From contig CANJPT010000029.1 in NCBI GenBank assembly GCA_947476195.1, positions 1-42,653 on the forward strand: a stretch of 42,653 bases of DNA, read 5' to 3'. Both the position numbers and the translations under genes were made by a program. The notes beneath the pieces are model-generated. The model was not told where the DNA came from. It saw only the letters and a list, made by a program, of their open reading frames with translations, and did not search any database. This DNA comes from Lewinellaceae bacterium (lineage in GTDB: Bacteria; Bacteroidota; Bacteroidia; Chitinophagales; Saprospiraceae). Of the stretch, positions 33,488 through 42,498 are shown piece after piece (the stretch's first letter is position 1; each line of letters begins with the position of its first letter).

Positions 33488-33910
33488 ATGAAACAAATTT
33501 TCCTGATCGCCTTATGGTTTTATGCAGCTTCACTTGTAGCCCAATCTACGGATGATCTAATCATTCGACATATTATGGCCGAACAAGAAGTTGCCTGGAG
33601 CCGTGGAGACCTCGAGGGATTTATGTCTGGCTACTGGAAGTCTGACAGTCTGCGGTTTATCGGTTCACGCGGCCTCACCTACGGCTGGCAAAAAACTTTG
33701 GATAACTACAAAAAGGGGTATCCGGACCTCGATGCCATGGGTAAGCTCACGTTTACCATTCTTACTGTTGAAAAGCTTTCTAAGCACAGTGCCTTCGTCG
33801 TTGGCAAATGGTACTTAGCCCGAAAAAATGGCGATCTAAGTGGCTATTACACGCTTTTATGGCGAAAGATTAAGGGTAAATGGGTCATTGTTGCTGATCA
33901 CTCGAGCTAA
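33488..33910 (+). CDS. Secreted SnoaL/DUF4440-like protein
   Basis: Exported NTF2-fold protein of 140 residues. Signal peptide about 1-18 (LVAQ), then a SnoaL-like cone: AEQEVAWSRGDLEGFMSGYWKSDSL (the usual helix and Trp-rich entry), RGLTYGWQKTLDNYKKGYPD and the closing strands TLLWRKIKGKWVIVADHSS. The family includes ketosteroid-isomerase-like enzymes and non-catalytic binding proteins; no catalytic acids can be assigned. It stands alone. The 273 nt downstream (33911-34183) show no feature that I can support. Confidence 0.85.
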   Translation: MKQIFLIALWFYAASLVAQSTDDLIIRHIMAEQEVAWSRGDLEGFMSGYWKSDSLRFIGSRGLTYGWQKTLDNYKKGYPDLDAMGKLTFTILTVEKLSKHSAFVVGKWYLARKNGDLSGYYTLLWRKIKGKWVIVADHSS

Positions 33911-34183
33911 TCATGGGGTGGGTTAAATTTTTATTTAAGTGCCCATGTTCGCGAAATAGAGCAAGTTCAAGTGCTCAATTAATGCGGTCCTGGCAGCTAA
34001 ATAAATAATTTCTAAAAATCCTACAAAAGCGAATCTAATTCCTTAAATTTGACTCGAAAATAAGCCTGTTTATTCCAAATTCAACGTTACTTAAGTGGTA
34101 CGTCAATAGTTCTGATTTTGTTTGCACAACAGGTTAAATGCCTTGCTGTTGTTTTGTTCCAAAAAAATGATCATTGATTAGCT

Positions 34184-34720
34184 ATGGTTTACAAAATTAA
34201 GCTCAAAAATGCGGAGGAGTCAGTGCTCCTTGACGACCGCGTGTATGAATGGATCCTATCTGATCCATATCTTACAAAGATTGATTTATTGAACAGCCTG
34301 AGAATGCACTCCAGTGGTTGTGTCGTATTTCAAAAAACCTGGAAAAAAGCAGAAGGAGGGTTCAAAACCGAGACGATTTACCTTCACAAGCTAATCGCCG
34401 AAAAATTTCTGACTGAGGAAAAAAACAAGATTGAAAGACTTGTAGGCACGAAAAATGGCAATAAGCTTGATTGCAGGCTCGAAAACATCCTATATCGCTC
34501 TCGTGCTACGGCAAGCCGTTTGCGCAAAACAAGCAGTAATACTGGATATACTGGTGTTTATCGGGAACATCTCCGATTCAGAGCAGTGATCTCTGTGGAA
34601 GGGAAAGCCAAACATATTGGAATGTTTGACACGGCGGAAGAAGCCGCGGTGGCTTACAATAAAGTATCAAAGGAACTTTTTGGTGAAGAGGGCAAAATTA
34701 ATAAAGTGAAAGGTTGGTAA
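34184..34720 (+). CDS. HNH-like/AP2 domain DNA-binding protein
   Basis: Protein of 178 residues joining two domains common in homing endonucleases. Residues ~60-108 resemble an HNH_3 domain: IYLHKLIAEKFL and VGTKNGNKLDCRLENILY, but the usual VDHxNGN histidine is replaced (GTKNGN), so cleavage activity is doubtful. Residues ~119-168 form an AP2 domain: GYTGVYREHLRFRAVISV...KHIGMFDTAEEAAVAYNKVSKELFGE. A host intron or phage was not seen around it. A domesticated, DNA-binding-only derivative is one reading; a recent stand-alone mobile gene is the other. Confidence 0.82.
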   Translation: MVYKIKLKNAEESVLLDDRVYEWILSDPYLTKIDLLNSLRMHSSGCVVFQKTWKKAEGGFKTETIYLHKLIAEKFLTEEKNKIERLVGTKNGNKLDCRLENILYRSRATASRLRKTSSNTGYTGVYREHLRFRAVISVEGKAKHIGMFDTAEEAAVAYNKVSKELFGEEGKINKVKGW

Positions 34721-34791
34721 GCTGGAATCTCGATTACCTGAATCACCAGAATTTTTATAAGCCAAATATTCCGATTATTTATCGCCGGCAG

Positions 34792-35388
34792 TTAATGCAT
34801 CCTATCCCCACGAGGGGTAAGGTTTTGCATAATAGCCGCTTCATGATCAAGGCATGCCTGCCACCGATGTTGGGTCTTTTCTTTACCGAAATACAAAGCT
34901 GCCAGATCCAGAAAAAGTCGATAGTGGCCTGCTTCTGATACCATAAATTTGTGGTACCAACCGCGTAGATCCTCTTCAGAACAATAAAGGGAGAGTAATC
35001 GGAAACGTTCACAGCTTCGTGCCTCAATCATGGCACAAATCAGCAATTTATCGAGTAAAGCTTGCTCTCGAGGCTTGCCTCTTTCTTGAAAACCAAGCAG
35101 CTGGTTTACATATTCGTCTTTGCGTTGACGACCAAGCGATAGACCGCGCTTTTTTATTTCTGCCAGTACCAATCGGAAATGCGCCCATTCTTCACTGACA
35201 ATCGGCGATACCGTCTCAACGAGTTCCGGACGATCAGGGTACGCTTGAATGAGTGTAATGCAAGAGGTTGTAGCTTTTTGCTCACAATAGGCGTGGTCGG
35301 TAAGGATTTCGGTAAGGTCCATTTCTGCCAGATTCACCCAGCGTGGGTCAGTGGGTAGATGTAGACCTAATTTTGTTATTTGCATCAT
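34792..35388 (-). CDS. miaE: tRNA-(ms2io6A)-hydroxylase MiaE-like
   Basis: Diiron enzyme that hydroxylates the isopentenyl group on position 37 of tRNAs after MiaA and MiaB have acted. Length 198. The four-helix ferritin-like core carries ligand motifs typical of MiaE: EQKATTS, SEEWAHFRLVL, MIEARSCERFRLLS and VSEAGHYRLFLDLA. It is the last gene of a pyrF-ribD-miaE unit, 17 nt after ribD. Oxygen-dependent modification implies an aerobic host. The miaA gene is at 4730-5659 in this window. Confidence 0.92.
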   Translation of the reverse strand: MMQITKLGLHLPTDPRWVNLAEMDLTEILTDHAYCEQKATTSCITLIQAYPDRPELVETVSPIVSEEWAHFRLVLAEIKKRGLSLGRQRKDEYVNQLLGFQERGKPREQALLDKLLICAMIEARSCERFRLLSLYCSEEDLRGWYHKFMVSEAGHYRLFLDLAALYFGKEKTQHRWQACLDHEAAIMQNLTPRGDRMH

Positions 35389-35405
35389 GCTTCGTGTAGA
35401 TCTGC

Positions 35406-36470
35406 TCAGGGGGTCGAACGTGCAAAAATACGAACTGTGTCATCACCAAGTATCCATTGCTCCTTCAAAACTGCAGAAGTCGGAATGTTCGGTGCAATTA
35501 TTCCTGAACCTAGTCTGCGGCTGTTTTCAACTACCCGAATTTCATCCCAAAAACCTGTTTCCAAAAATTGACCAAGCACGTTTGCTCCGCCCTCTACGAA
35601 GAGTGAAGCCCGATTGTCCTTTTTTAATGCTTCTAAAATATTGGTAATCAATATTTTTCCTACAGTCTGGATGAATTTGGTCCGCTTATAGCTGTAGGCC
35701 CGATTGGGCCTGTCTTTTACGGGCATCAGCGGACTTCCAAATATCCAGGTCTCTGTCGAGTCGTCAAGCAAGTGGTGACTGGCAGGGATATTTTCTTGTG
35801 TATCAAACGCAATTCGGAGTGGTTTTTTGCCAAAATAATGACGTACGTCCAGCCTGGGGTTGTCAATCAAAGCTGTGTGGGCGCCTACCAGAATTGCATC
35901 ACATTCAGCTCGCCACCGATGTACAAGGCGCAAGGCAGGCGCATTTGAAATGGCTGTTTGCGCCTCTTTTTTCCCTAAAAAACCGTCTGCAGATTGCGCC
36001 CATTTTAAAACAACCTGAGGTCGCTGTTCGGTTATCCAGGTGAAAAAAGTTCTGTTGAGCCATCGGCCTTCTTCTTCCAACAACCCCTGAGTGACTGCTA
36101 TGCCTGCATTTTTAAGTTTTTCCAGCCCTCTTCCGGCCACCAGTACATTTGGGTCGACATTGGAAACCACCACCCGGGGTATTTTTTGCGCAATAATAAG
36201 ATCTGCACAGGGGGGCGTTTTGCCAAAATGGGAGCAAGGTTCCAGGTTGCAATACAGGGTAGCGTAGGGGAGAAGGGCTTTATTTTCAGGCAATACGGTA
36301 TGTATACAATTTACCTCCGCATGTGCTTCCCCCCAGCGCTGATGCCAGCCTTCCCCAATTATTTTGCCGTTATGGACCAATACGGCTCCCACCAATGGGT
36401 TGGGAGCAACGCTTCCTGCGCCAAGGCTGGCAAGGTCAAAACATCTTTGGATAAAGCGTTCATCCTTCAT
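35406..36470 (-). CDS. ribD: Bifunctional riboflavin biosynthesis protein RibD
   Basis: Deaminates and then reduces the pyrimidine intermediate of riboflavin synthesis. Length 354. The N-terminal deaminase has the zinc site GEAHAEVNCI and NLEPCSHFGKTPPC; the C-terminal reductase has VVLKWAQSADGFLG and the LFVEGGANVLGQFLETGFWDE substrate and NADPH region. Both halves look intact. The ATG at 36470 overlaps the pyrF stop by 11 nt, so translation is probably coupled. Other rib genes are not in the window. Confidence 0.96.
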   Translation of the reverse strand: MKDERFIQRCFDLASLGAGSVAPNPLVGAVLVHNGKIIGEGWHQRWGEAHAEVNCIHTVLPENKALLPYATLYCNLEPCSHFGKTPPCADLIIAQKIPRVVVSNVDPNVLVAGRGLEKLKNAGIAVTQGLLEEEGRWLNRTFFTWITEQRPQVVLKWAQSADGFLGKKEAQTAISNAPALRLVHRWRAECDAILVGAHTALIDNPRLDVRHYFGKKPLRIAFDTQENIPASHHLLDDSTETWIFGSPLMPVKDRPNRAYSYKRTKFIQTVGKILITNILEALKKDNRASLFVEGGANVLGQFLETGFWDEIRVVENSRRLGSGIIAPNIPTSAVLKEQWILGDDTVRIFARSTP

Positions 36471-37287
36471 TTTTCAGTGTTTCCAGCTCCATTTCCATTT
36501 CCTGCTGCAACCTTTTAGCTTCCTCAGATGCCTTTTGAGCGAAATCTTCGCCAGAAGAGGCATATAGAATGCTACGGGATGCATTGATGAGTAGTCCGCA
36601 TTCCCGGTTCATTCCGAATCCACAGATTGCCTTCAAATTGCCGCCTTGGGCGCCGACGCCGGGCACAAGTAGAAAATGTTCCGGGGCAATTTCCCGGACA
36701 CGTACAAAGGCTTCCGGATGCGTAGCTCCGATGACAAACATGAGGTTTTCAGGCGTCCCCCATGCTTGAGTATGGTGCAAAACTTTTTCCCAAAGGGATT
36801 GATTGGACGCTTCAAGCCAATCCATTTGGAAGTCATTGCTACCTTGATTGGAGGTAAGAGCCAACACGATGGCCCATTTGTCTTTAAATCCGAGAAACGG
36901 GCTGACGCTATCCTCGCCCATGTACGGGGCCACAGTGACCGCATCGCAGCCTAGTTGATTGAAGAAGGCTTCAGCATACATTCTGCTCGTATTTCCGATA
37001 TCACCCCGTTTGGCGTCGGCTATGATAAGATGCTGATTGCCAATATATTCAATGGTTTGGGCAAGGGTATGCCAGCCCTTTGGACCCAAGGCTTCATAAA
37101 AGGCAATATTAGGTTTGTATGCAACACAAAGATCGCGCGTTACGTCAATGATCTGGCGATTGAACTCCAGGATAGGATCCTCCGAATCAAGTAGATGCGG
37201 TGGAATTTTAGCCAATTCAGTGTCGAGACCAACACAAAGGAAGGTTTTTTTTCGAAAAATTTCGGAAACAAGGGATGCGCGATTCAT
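36460..37287 (-). CDS. pyrF: Orotidine 5'-phosphate decarboxylase PyrF (long, type 2)
   Basis: Last step of UMP synthesis. Length 275, the long subfamily found in Bacteroidota and mycobacteria. The catalytic Asp/Lys/Asp set is in LIIADAKRGDIGNTS, the opening FLCVGLDTELAKIPPHL is diagnostic, and phosphate binding is by VPGVGAQGGNLK. Upstream partner in a unit with ribD and miaE. The C-terminal ~15 residues (EEAKRLQQEMEMELE) form a helix typical of the long type. A -7 box ends 4 nt before the ATG at 37287. Confidence 0.95.
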   Translation of the reverse strand: MNRASLVSEIFRKKTFLCVGLDTELAKIPPHLLDSEDPILEFNRQIIDVTRDLCVAYKPNIAFYEALGPKGWHTLAQTIEYIGNQHLIIADAKRGDIGNTSRMYAEAFFNQLGCDAVTVAPYMGEDSVSPFLGFKDKWAIVLALTSNQGSNDFQMDWLEASNQSLWEKVLHHTQAWGTPENLMFVIGATHPEAFVRVREIAPEHFLLVPGVGAQGGNLKAICGFGMNRECGLLINASRSILYASSGEDFAQKASEEAKRLQQEMEMELETLKNEG

Positions 37288-37291
37288 GGCG

Positions 37292-37299
37292 CGAAGGTA
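37292..37299 (-). promoter_or_regulatory. -7 box for the pyrF-ribD-miaE unit
   Basis: TACCTTCG on the minus strand, one mismatch to TAnnTTTG, ending 4 nt before the pyrF ATG. This is the same box-to-start distance as at 8691 and 2857. No -33 TTTG at the usual spacing. Confidence 0.45.
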
Positions 37300-37492
37300 G
37301 GGAGTTTGTTCTAGTGATGGCAGTCTATGCAGGTAGTTTTATGGTGGATGCATGGTCTATAATTTATCTTTTGAAAAATAAATTGGCGAAAAAAGTGTTT
37401 GTTGCTTTGCGATCAAAATTGCTTTCTTGTGGGAATTAATTCACCACCTATACAATTACCTTACACGCATCTACTTTCAAAAAACTGTTGCT

Positions 37493-38266
37493 ATGTTCAA
37501 AAAATCTTTATTTTTTGCTTTTTTTGTTTTGCTACTCACAGGTATCCGTGCGCAGGAACCATCCAATCCGACACCTTTTACAGAAGGTACGATTCGTTTT
37601 AATGTGGCCCACAACTGGGCAAAAAAGATGGAAGCACTTTCCTATCTTAGTAAACAAAAGAAAGAACGTGTTGCCTATATGCAGGGCAATCGTTCTGAAT
37701 GGCATGAGTACACGCTTTTGCATGTCAATCCAACGGAGACCAAGTATTTAGATTCTGAAGAGCGTGCGGAGCAAGATGATGAAGGGTACTCCTGGCGCAA
37801 AGAAACTTTTTTCACCAAGCGCAATTTTTCGAATAATACCCTCTACGATGCACTCACCGTACAAGGAACAACCTATTTGATTAACGACACCATGGTATGT
37901 CAGGATTGGAAAATTCTAAATGACATGAAAGAAGTAGCCGGGCATCTTTGTATGAATGCAAGCTGGGAAGACACCATCAAAATGCAAAAAATTGTGGCCT
38001 GGTTTGCCCTGGATATTCCGATTAGTGCTGGGCCGGAGCGCCTTTGTGGACTTCCCGGACTCATTCTGGAAGCCGATGTTAACCATGGGGCCATGGTTAT
38101 CACCGCCGATCGGATGGACGCAAAAAAGCTGACAACGGAATTCGATATTCCCAAAAAACAAAAAGGCAAAAAAGTCAACGAAACAGAATACCGCAAGGCC
38201 TTAAAAAAATTCATTGACGAACAGGTAAAGGCTGAACAACCTTATTTCTGGGACCTAAGATATTGA
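37493..38266 (+). CDS. GLPGLI family protein
   Basis: Exported protein of 257 residues from ATG 37493. Signal peptide about 1-20 (FAFFVLLLTGIRAQ). The name-giving motif is CGLPGLILEADVNHG (GLPGLI at about residue 184), preceded by WFALDIPISAGPERL, as in the family; the C-terminus has the usual NETEYRKALKKFIDEQVK and ends in DLRY. Function is unknown; the family is confined largely to Bacteroidota and is often found near TonB receptors. An in-frame start at 37427 would put 22 residues before the signal peptide. Confidence 0.92.
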   Translation: MFKKSLFFAFFVLLLTGIRAQEPSNPTPFTEGTIRFNVAHNWAKKMEALSYLSKQKKERVAYMQGNRSEWHEYTLLHVNPTETKYLDSEERAEQDDEGYSWRKETFFTKRNFSNNTLYDALTVQGTTYLINDTMVCQDWKILNDMKEVAGHLCMNASWEDTIKMQKIVAWFALDIPISAGPERLCGLPGLILEADVNHGAMVITADRMDAKKLTTEFDIPKKQKGKKVNETEYRKALKKFIDEQVKAEQPYFWDLRY

Positions 38267-38330
38267 TCGTATCCAATTGATTGAAGGATTTTATCGCAGA
38301 GATCAATACTTTTATTGACCTTTGTGCATA

Positions 38331-38410
38331 CTCATTGGGGTGTTCGCTGTTTTGCGGACTGAGATTACACCCATCGAACTTGCCCAAGTAATTTTGGGTA
38401 AGGAACTGAG
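38331..38410 (+). promoter_or_regulatory. TPP riboswitch (thi-box) aptamer
   Basis: The segment has the conserved parts of the thiamine pyrophosphate aptamer in order: P1 CTCA / TGAG (38331-38334 and 38407-38410); P2 GGGTG (38338-38342) with CACCC (38368-38372); P3 TTCGC (38343-38347) with GCGGA (38354-38358); the invariant CTGAGA (38359-38364); the GAACTTG strand (38376-38382), P4 CCCAA / TTGGG, and AAGGAA near the 3' end. A -7-like GACCTTTG at 38317-38324 would start the transcript close to P1. It precedes the TonB receptor by ~75 nt. Confidence 0.9.
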
Positions 38411-38452
38411 AAGGGGTAGTGGCATCACTACGCTTCCGAAGCCCCTTCGGAA
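38411..38452 (+). promoter_or_regulatory. Candidate expression platform of the TPP riboswitch
   Basis: Two mutually exclusive hairpins: GTAGTG-gcat-CACTAC (38416-38431), which can be extended by AAGGGG (38411-38416) with CCCCTT (38442-38447), and TTCCGAA-gcccc-TTCGGAA (38434-38452). The second uses the CCCCTT that the first needs. No T-run follows, so control by folding of the leader or by limiting initiation is more likely than by a terminator; this is inference. Confidence 0.55.
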
Positions 38453-38483
38453 TGCGGATGTTTCACTAATTTGTTGATTTTCA

Positions 38484-40808
38484 ATGTTTTATTTGGTTGT
38501 TTCACGCTCCTCATTTCGGAGCAGTTATTCGTCGAGCGTTATGCGTTTGATCGGTGCTATGGTTTGTTTGTCTAACACACTTTTGGGCCAATCCGATAGT
38601 ACCGATCACCAATTAACCAATCACCAGTTAACCGAAGTGGTGGTCCAGGCTACCCGCATAGACGCCAATAGTCCTGTTCCACATTCTAATTTTTCATCCG
38701 AAGCAATCGCGAAAGCGTATCACGCGCAGGATGTTCCTTACCTGCTATCTGCAATACCTTCTTTGGTGGAAACTTCTGATGGAGGAACAGGAATGGGTTA
38801 CACCAGTCTGCGGATCCGGGGCAGTGATCCCACGCGAATTAACGTGACGATCAATGGGATACCCTTTAATGATGCCGAAAGCCAAGGTGTTTTTTGGGTG
38901 GATCTGCCAGATCTGGCTGCGAGCGCATCCGAGATACAGGTGCAACGCGGCGTAGGCGCCAGCACCAATGGCGCAGGTGCTTTTGGCGCCAGTGTAAACC
39001 TGGATCTTTCAAAAGTAGATCCCGAGCCATTTGCTTCTGTGGTCAATACACTGGGTTCCTTTGGTACGCGAAAACACTCGGTTCAAGTCGGCACAGGACT
39101 CCTGGGTGGGAAAGTTGCCTTTACCGCAAGGGCTTCAGGGGTTTATTCCGATGGATATGTTGATCGGGCTGCTGTGGATATGAATGCGATCCATTTCAGT
39201 GGGGCCTATCTTGACGAGCGCCAATCTGCTCAATTTCATATCCTCTCCGGCCACGAGCTCACGTACCAGGCCTGGAATGGCCTGCCGGCCCAATATCTGG
39301 AGGACGAAAGCCTGAGAACCTATAATTCAGCTGGGACCGAGCGACCTGGTTCGCCTTATTCAAAAGAGGTAGACAATTATACGCAGCGACATTTTCTTGC
39401 GCACTACAAGCGTATCCTAGCCTCCGGCTTACAACTCCAGCTCAACGGGCACTATACCAAAGGCTTCGGCTATTATGAGCAATACAAGGCAGATCAAAGT
39501 TTAGGTTCATACGGTTTGCCACTTGGGTTTGTACCTGACACGGTAATCCCTCCGATGGATCTGGTGCGGCGGCGCTGGCTGGACAACGATTTTTATGGAG
39601 GACAATTTGCCTTGCGATGGTTGCCCGGGAATAGCTGGAAGCCAAATTTTTTACTGGGCGGAGCCTGGAGCCAATACAATGGTCAGCATTTTGGGGAAGT
39701 GATCTGGGCCGAATCCTTTACCGGGGCCCCCAATGATTATCGGTACTACGACAACACAGCCCGCAAACAGGATGCAAATGTCTTTTTGAAAATAGAGGCT
39801 TCGCCTAATCCGCATTTAACCACCTTTTTGGATGTGCAAATTCGCGGTATCCAGTATGCTTTTTTAGGCTTTGACAATGAATTGAACAATGTGCAGCAAA
39901 CCGCGATGCTTGGATTTTTCAACCCGAAAATTGGCGCAACGTATACCTGTTCAAAAACCTGGTCCGTCTATACATTTGCAGGAATCGGGCACCGGGAACC
40001 CAATCGGGATGATTACACTCAAAGCACCCCAGCCAGTCGCCCGAAGCCCGAGGGAATGCTTGATGTGGAGACCGGCCTTCGAGGCGCCGGTGCAAAATGG
40101 ACGGCCGCTGCCAATTTTTTTTGGATGCAATACCAGGACCAGCTAGTGCTGGATGGGCGCATCAATGATGTTGGGGCTTATATCCGAACCAATGTGCCGG
40201 ATAGTTGGCGGGCAGGCATAGAAATGGAAGCCAGTGCAGAGATCAATAAGTTTCTCCGGCTGAGTGGAAGTGCCTCTTTTAGTCAGAATAAGATCCCTGA
40301 ATTCATTGAATTCCGTGATAATTGGGATACCGGGGCGCAGGAAAAAATTGTGTACAAGCATACCGACCTGGCATTTTCGCCGAATTTGATCGCGCGTGGT
40401 GAGATGACATTTGTGCTGAGTACCTGGAGCACTTCGAAGGCCTCCAAAGCTTCAAAAACAAGTGAGGTTTCCGCAACGTTGGTAGGGAAATACGTTTCGC
40501 AACAATTTTTGGACAATACGTCAAACCTTCAGACTTCTTTACCTGGCTATTTCGTCAATGACCTTCGAGTTAACTATGATCTGACCAATGTCATCGGCAA
40601 AAAAGCCAGCATCATCGTTTCCCTCAATAATCTGTTGAATGCAAAATATGCTTCCAATGGTTGGGCGTATCGCTACGTGTCGGCGGGATATGATGCCCGT
40701 CCTGATGATCCGTATACCCGCCTGGAAGGAGGCGATGTATATCATCAGGCCGGCTTTTTCCCGCAGGCTGGGCGGAATTGGATGCTTAGCCTTCAGTTAA
40801 GGTTTTAA
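38484..40808 (+). CDS. TonB-dependent receptor, TPP-regulated (OMR1, thiamine uptake)
   Basis: Outer-membrane receptor of 774 residues (or 755 from ATG 38541, which puts the signal peptide MRLIGAMVCLSNTLLGQ at the start and is a good alternative). A TonB-box-like LTEVVVQATR is followed by the plug domain (about 60-180: TSLRIRGSDPTRINVTING, GVGASTNGAGAFGAS) and a 22-strand barrel ending in LSLQLRF. By sequence alone it would be named BtuB-like, but a TPP riboswitch in its leader points to thiamine or a precursor as ligand; TPP-controlled receptors called OMR1 are known in Bacteroidota, usually followed by the permease pnuT. Here the next DNA is a group II intron. Confidence 0.88.
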   Translation: MFYLVVSRSSFRSSYSSSVMRLIGAMVCLSNTLLGQSDSTDHQLTNHQLTEVVVQATRIDANSPVPHSNFSSEAIAKAYHAQDVPYLLSAIPSLVETSDGGTGMGYTSLRIRGSDPTRINVTINGIPFNDAESQGVFWVDLPDLAASASEIQVQRGVGASTNGAGAFGASVNLDLSKVDPEPFASVVNTLGSFGTRKHSVQVGTGLLGGKVAFTARASGVYSDGYVDRAAVDMNAIHFSGAYLDERQSAQFHILSGHELTYQAWNGLPAQYLEDESLRTYNSAGTERPGSPYSKEVDNYTQRHFLAHYKRILASGLQLQLNGHYTKGFGYYEQYKADQSLGSYGLPLGFVPDTVIPPMDLVRRRWLDNDFYGGQFALRWLPGNSWKPNFLLGGAWSQYNGQHFGEVIWAESFTGAPNDYRYYDNTARKQDANVFLKIEASPNPHLTTFLDVQIRGIQYAFLGFDNELNNVQQTAMLGFFNPKIGATYTCSKTWSVYTFAGIGHREPNRDDYTQSTPASRPKPEGMLDVETGLRGAGAKWTAAANFFWMQYQDQLVLDGRINDVGAYIRTNVPDSWRAGIEMEASAEINKFLRLSGSASFSQNKIPEFIEFRDNWDTGAQEKIVYKHTDLAFSPNLIARGEMTFVLSTWSTSKASKASKTSEVSATLVGKYVSQQFLDNTSNLQTSLPGYFVNDLRVNYDLTNVIGKKASIIVSLNNLLNAKYASNGWAYRYVSAGYDARPDDPYTRLEGGDVYHQAGFFPQAGRNWMLSLQLRF

Positions 40809-40840
40809 GCACTGAATAACGGTTCCACATTACGCAAAAA

Positions 40841-40853
40841 GGGCCAGCGGCCC
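40841..40853 (+). terminator. Short GC hairpin after the receptor gene
   Basis: GGGCC-AGC-GGCCC preceded by AAAAA and followed by GCAATATTT, a weak intrinsic terminator. It lies 10 nt upstream of the intron start; some intron classes insert just after such hairpins. Confidence 0.4.
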
Positions 40854-40863
40854 GCAATATTTG

Positions 40864-42498
40864 GTGTGCCGGGCATGCCACACCTCTAATAGGTGCGAAG
40901 TTACGACTTCAAGTCCTCTGAGAGCCGTTGTGACCGGAATCTCATAGCTGAAGGCAAGGGTGTCCACCGCGAGGTGGAATCTGAAGGAAGCCGGAGGCAA
41001 AATCGCGTTCCGACGTACAGAAATCGGATACAAGGCCGACACACCGGGGAAGCGGGCCATGAACTGCGAAACCCAAAAGTCACTCGTAGGTGTGGAGGTA
41101 AATCCGGCGGGACGGGAGGAAAGAGTTGTGGCTTACCCCGGGAGATCTGCACAGGCGTGACGTGTCGGAGGTACGCGCGAGTGCCGAAGAACGGTGGGTG
41201 AGTGCAGAAGTCAGCAGAGGGCGTAGTACCTGAAAAGGGAAGGCCTGAATTCGTTAACAAAGGCAAGTCCAAAAATGCGTAAAAGCAAAGAGCATCGGAA
41301 AATCCAGAGGGCGGAAAAGCAGCTCGAACTGTTTAAGGAACGTCCTATGGCACCAAACGAAGAAGGGGGCGTCGTAAACGACCCTTGGAAACGGAGGGTA
41401 GATGAATTGCTATCGAGATTGGAGGAACAACGCGCCCTGACCGAGACATTACTGGAAGAGATCGTAGGGTACAACAACTTGAAGGAAGCGTACGAACAGG
41501 TAAGACGCAACGGGGGCAGCGCAGGAGTAGACAGTATGGATGTTGAAACACTGGGTGAATGGCTAAGGGAGAACGTAGAGCAACTACGGTCAACGTTACT
41601 GGAAGGCAGCTACAAAGTCAATGCGGTAAGGAAGGTAGAAATACCGAAGCCCAACGGCGGGGTAAGAACACTGGGGATACCGACGGCAAAGGACAGGCTG
41701 ATACAGCAGGCCATACACCAAAAGATGAACATCCACTACGACCCATACTTCAGCGAAAGTAGTTTTGGGTTCCGCCCCAACCGGAGCGCACATCAGGCAC
41801 TGGAGCAGGCTTTGGGATACGTAGCAGAAGGCAGAGAATGGGTAGTGGACATAGACTTAGAGAAGTTTTTCGTCAAGATCAACCACGACCGACTAATGCA
41901 ACGGCTAAGTAAAGGGATAGGCGACAAACGGCTGCTGCGCCTGATCAATGCGTTCTTACAAGCAGGTATGATGAATGAAGGCCTAATGGAACAACGAACA
42001 GAAGGAACGCCGCAAGGCGGTCCGCTATCGCCGTTACTATCGAACATTGTACTGGATGAACTGGACAAGGAACTGGAACGCCGTGGCCATAAATTTTGCC
42101 GCTATGCCGACGACTGTAATATCTATGTGAAAAGCAGGAAGGCAGGTGAACGGGTAATGGAAACGGTAATCGAGTTCATTGAAAAGAAGCTGAAACTACG
42201 CGTCAACCGCGAGAAGAGTGGGGTAAGGCACTGCACGACAGTAAAATTCTTGGGGTTTACGATACAGCCAAACGGCGGCATCCGCGTAGCGGATAAATCC
42301 GAAGAAAAGCTGAAAGACAAACTCCGTAAGATATGCCAACGCAACAGGGGAATAGAGTTTAGCCAAATGATAAAGGAGCTAAATGCAACGATCATAGGCT
42401 GGGCAGGATACTTCCGCAAAGCCAACACATGGTTGTCTACGTACAACCACATAGATAGTTGGCTCAGGCGTAAGCTCAGATGCTACCGCCTCAAGCAA
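40864..42498 (+). mobile_element. Group II intron, 3'-truncated
   Basis: Begins near GTGTGCCGGGCATG at 40864, matching the GTGYG 5' end of group II introns. The 411 nt before the reading frame are rich in short paired segments, as expected for ribozyme domains I-III (for example GTGCGAAG, CCGCGAGGTGGA, GTGGAGGTAAATCC). The intron-encoded protein lies in domain IV. Sequence typical of the protein stops around 42498, and domains V and VI with the 3' splice site are absent, so it cannot splice or home in this form. The exact class is not assignable. Confidence 0.85.

Noticed and set aside
33911-34183. Intergenic region before the HNH-like/AP2 gene
   Set aside because: Read on both strands; no reading frame, hairpin or promoter box strong enough to report.
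38331-38410. Cobalamin riboswitch in front of a BtuB-like receptor
   Set aside because: The conserved CTGAGA and the P2-P4 pairings are those of the TPP aptamer; no B12-box motif is present.
40901-41272. Minus-strand 123-codon frame and plus-strand 102-codon frame in front of the maturase
   Set aside because: They fall inside the ribozyme RNA region of the group II intron; such frames are common misannotations.
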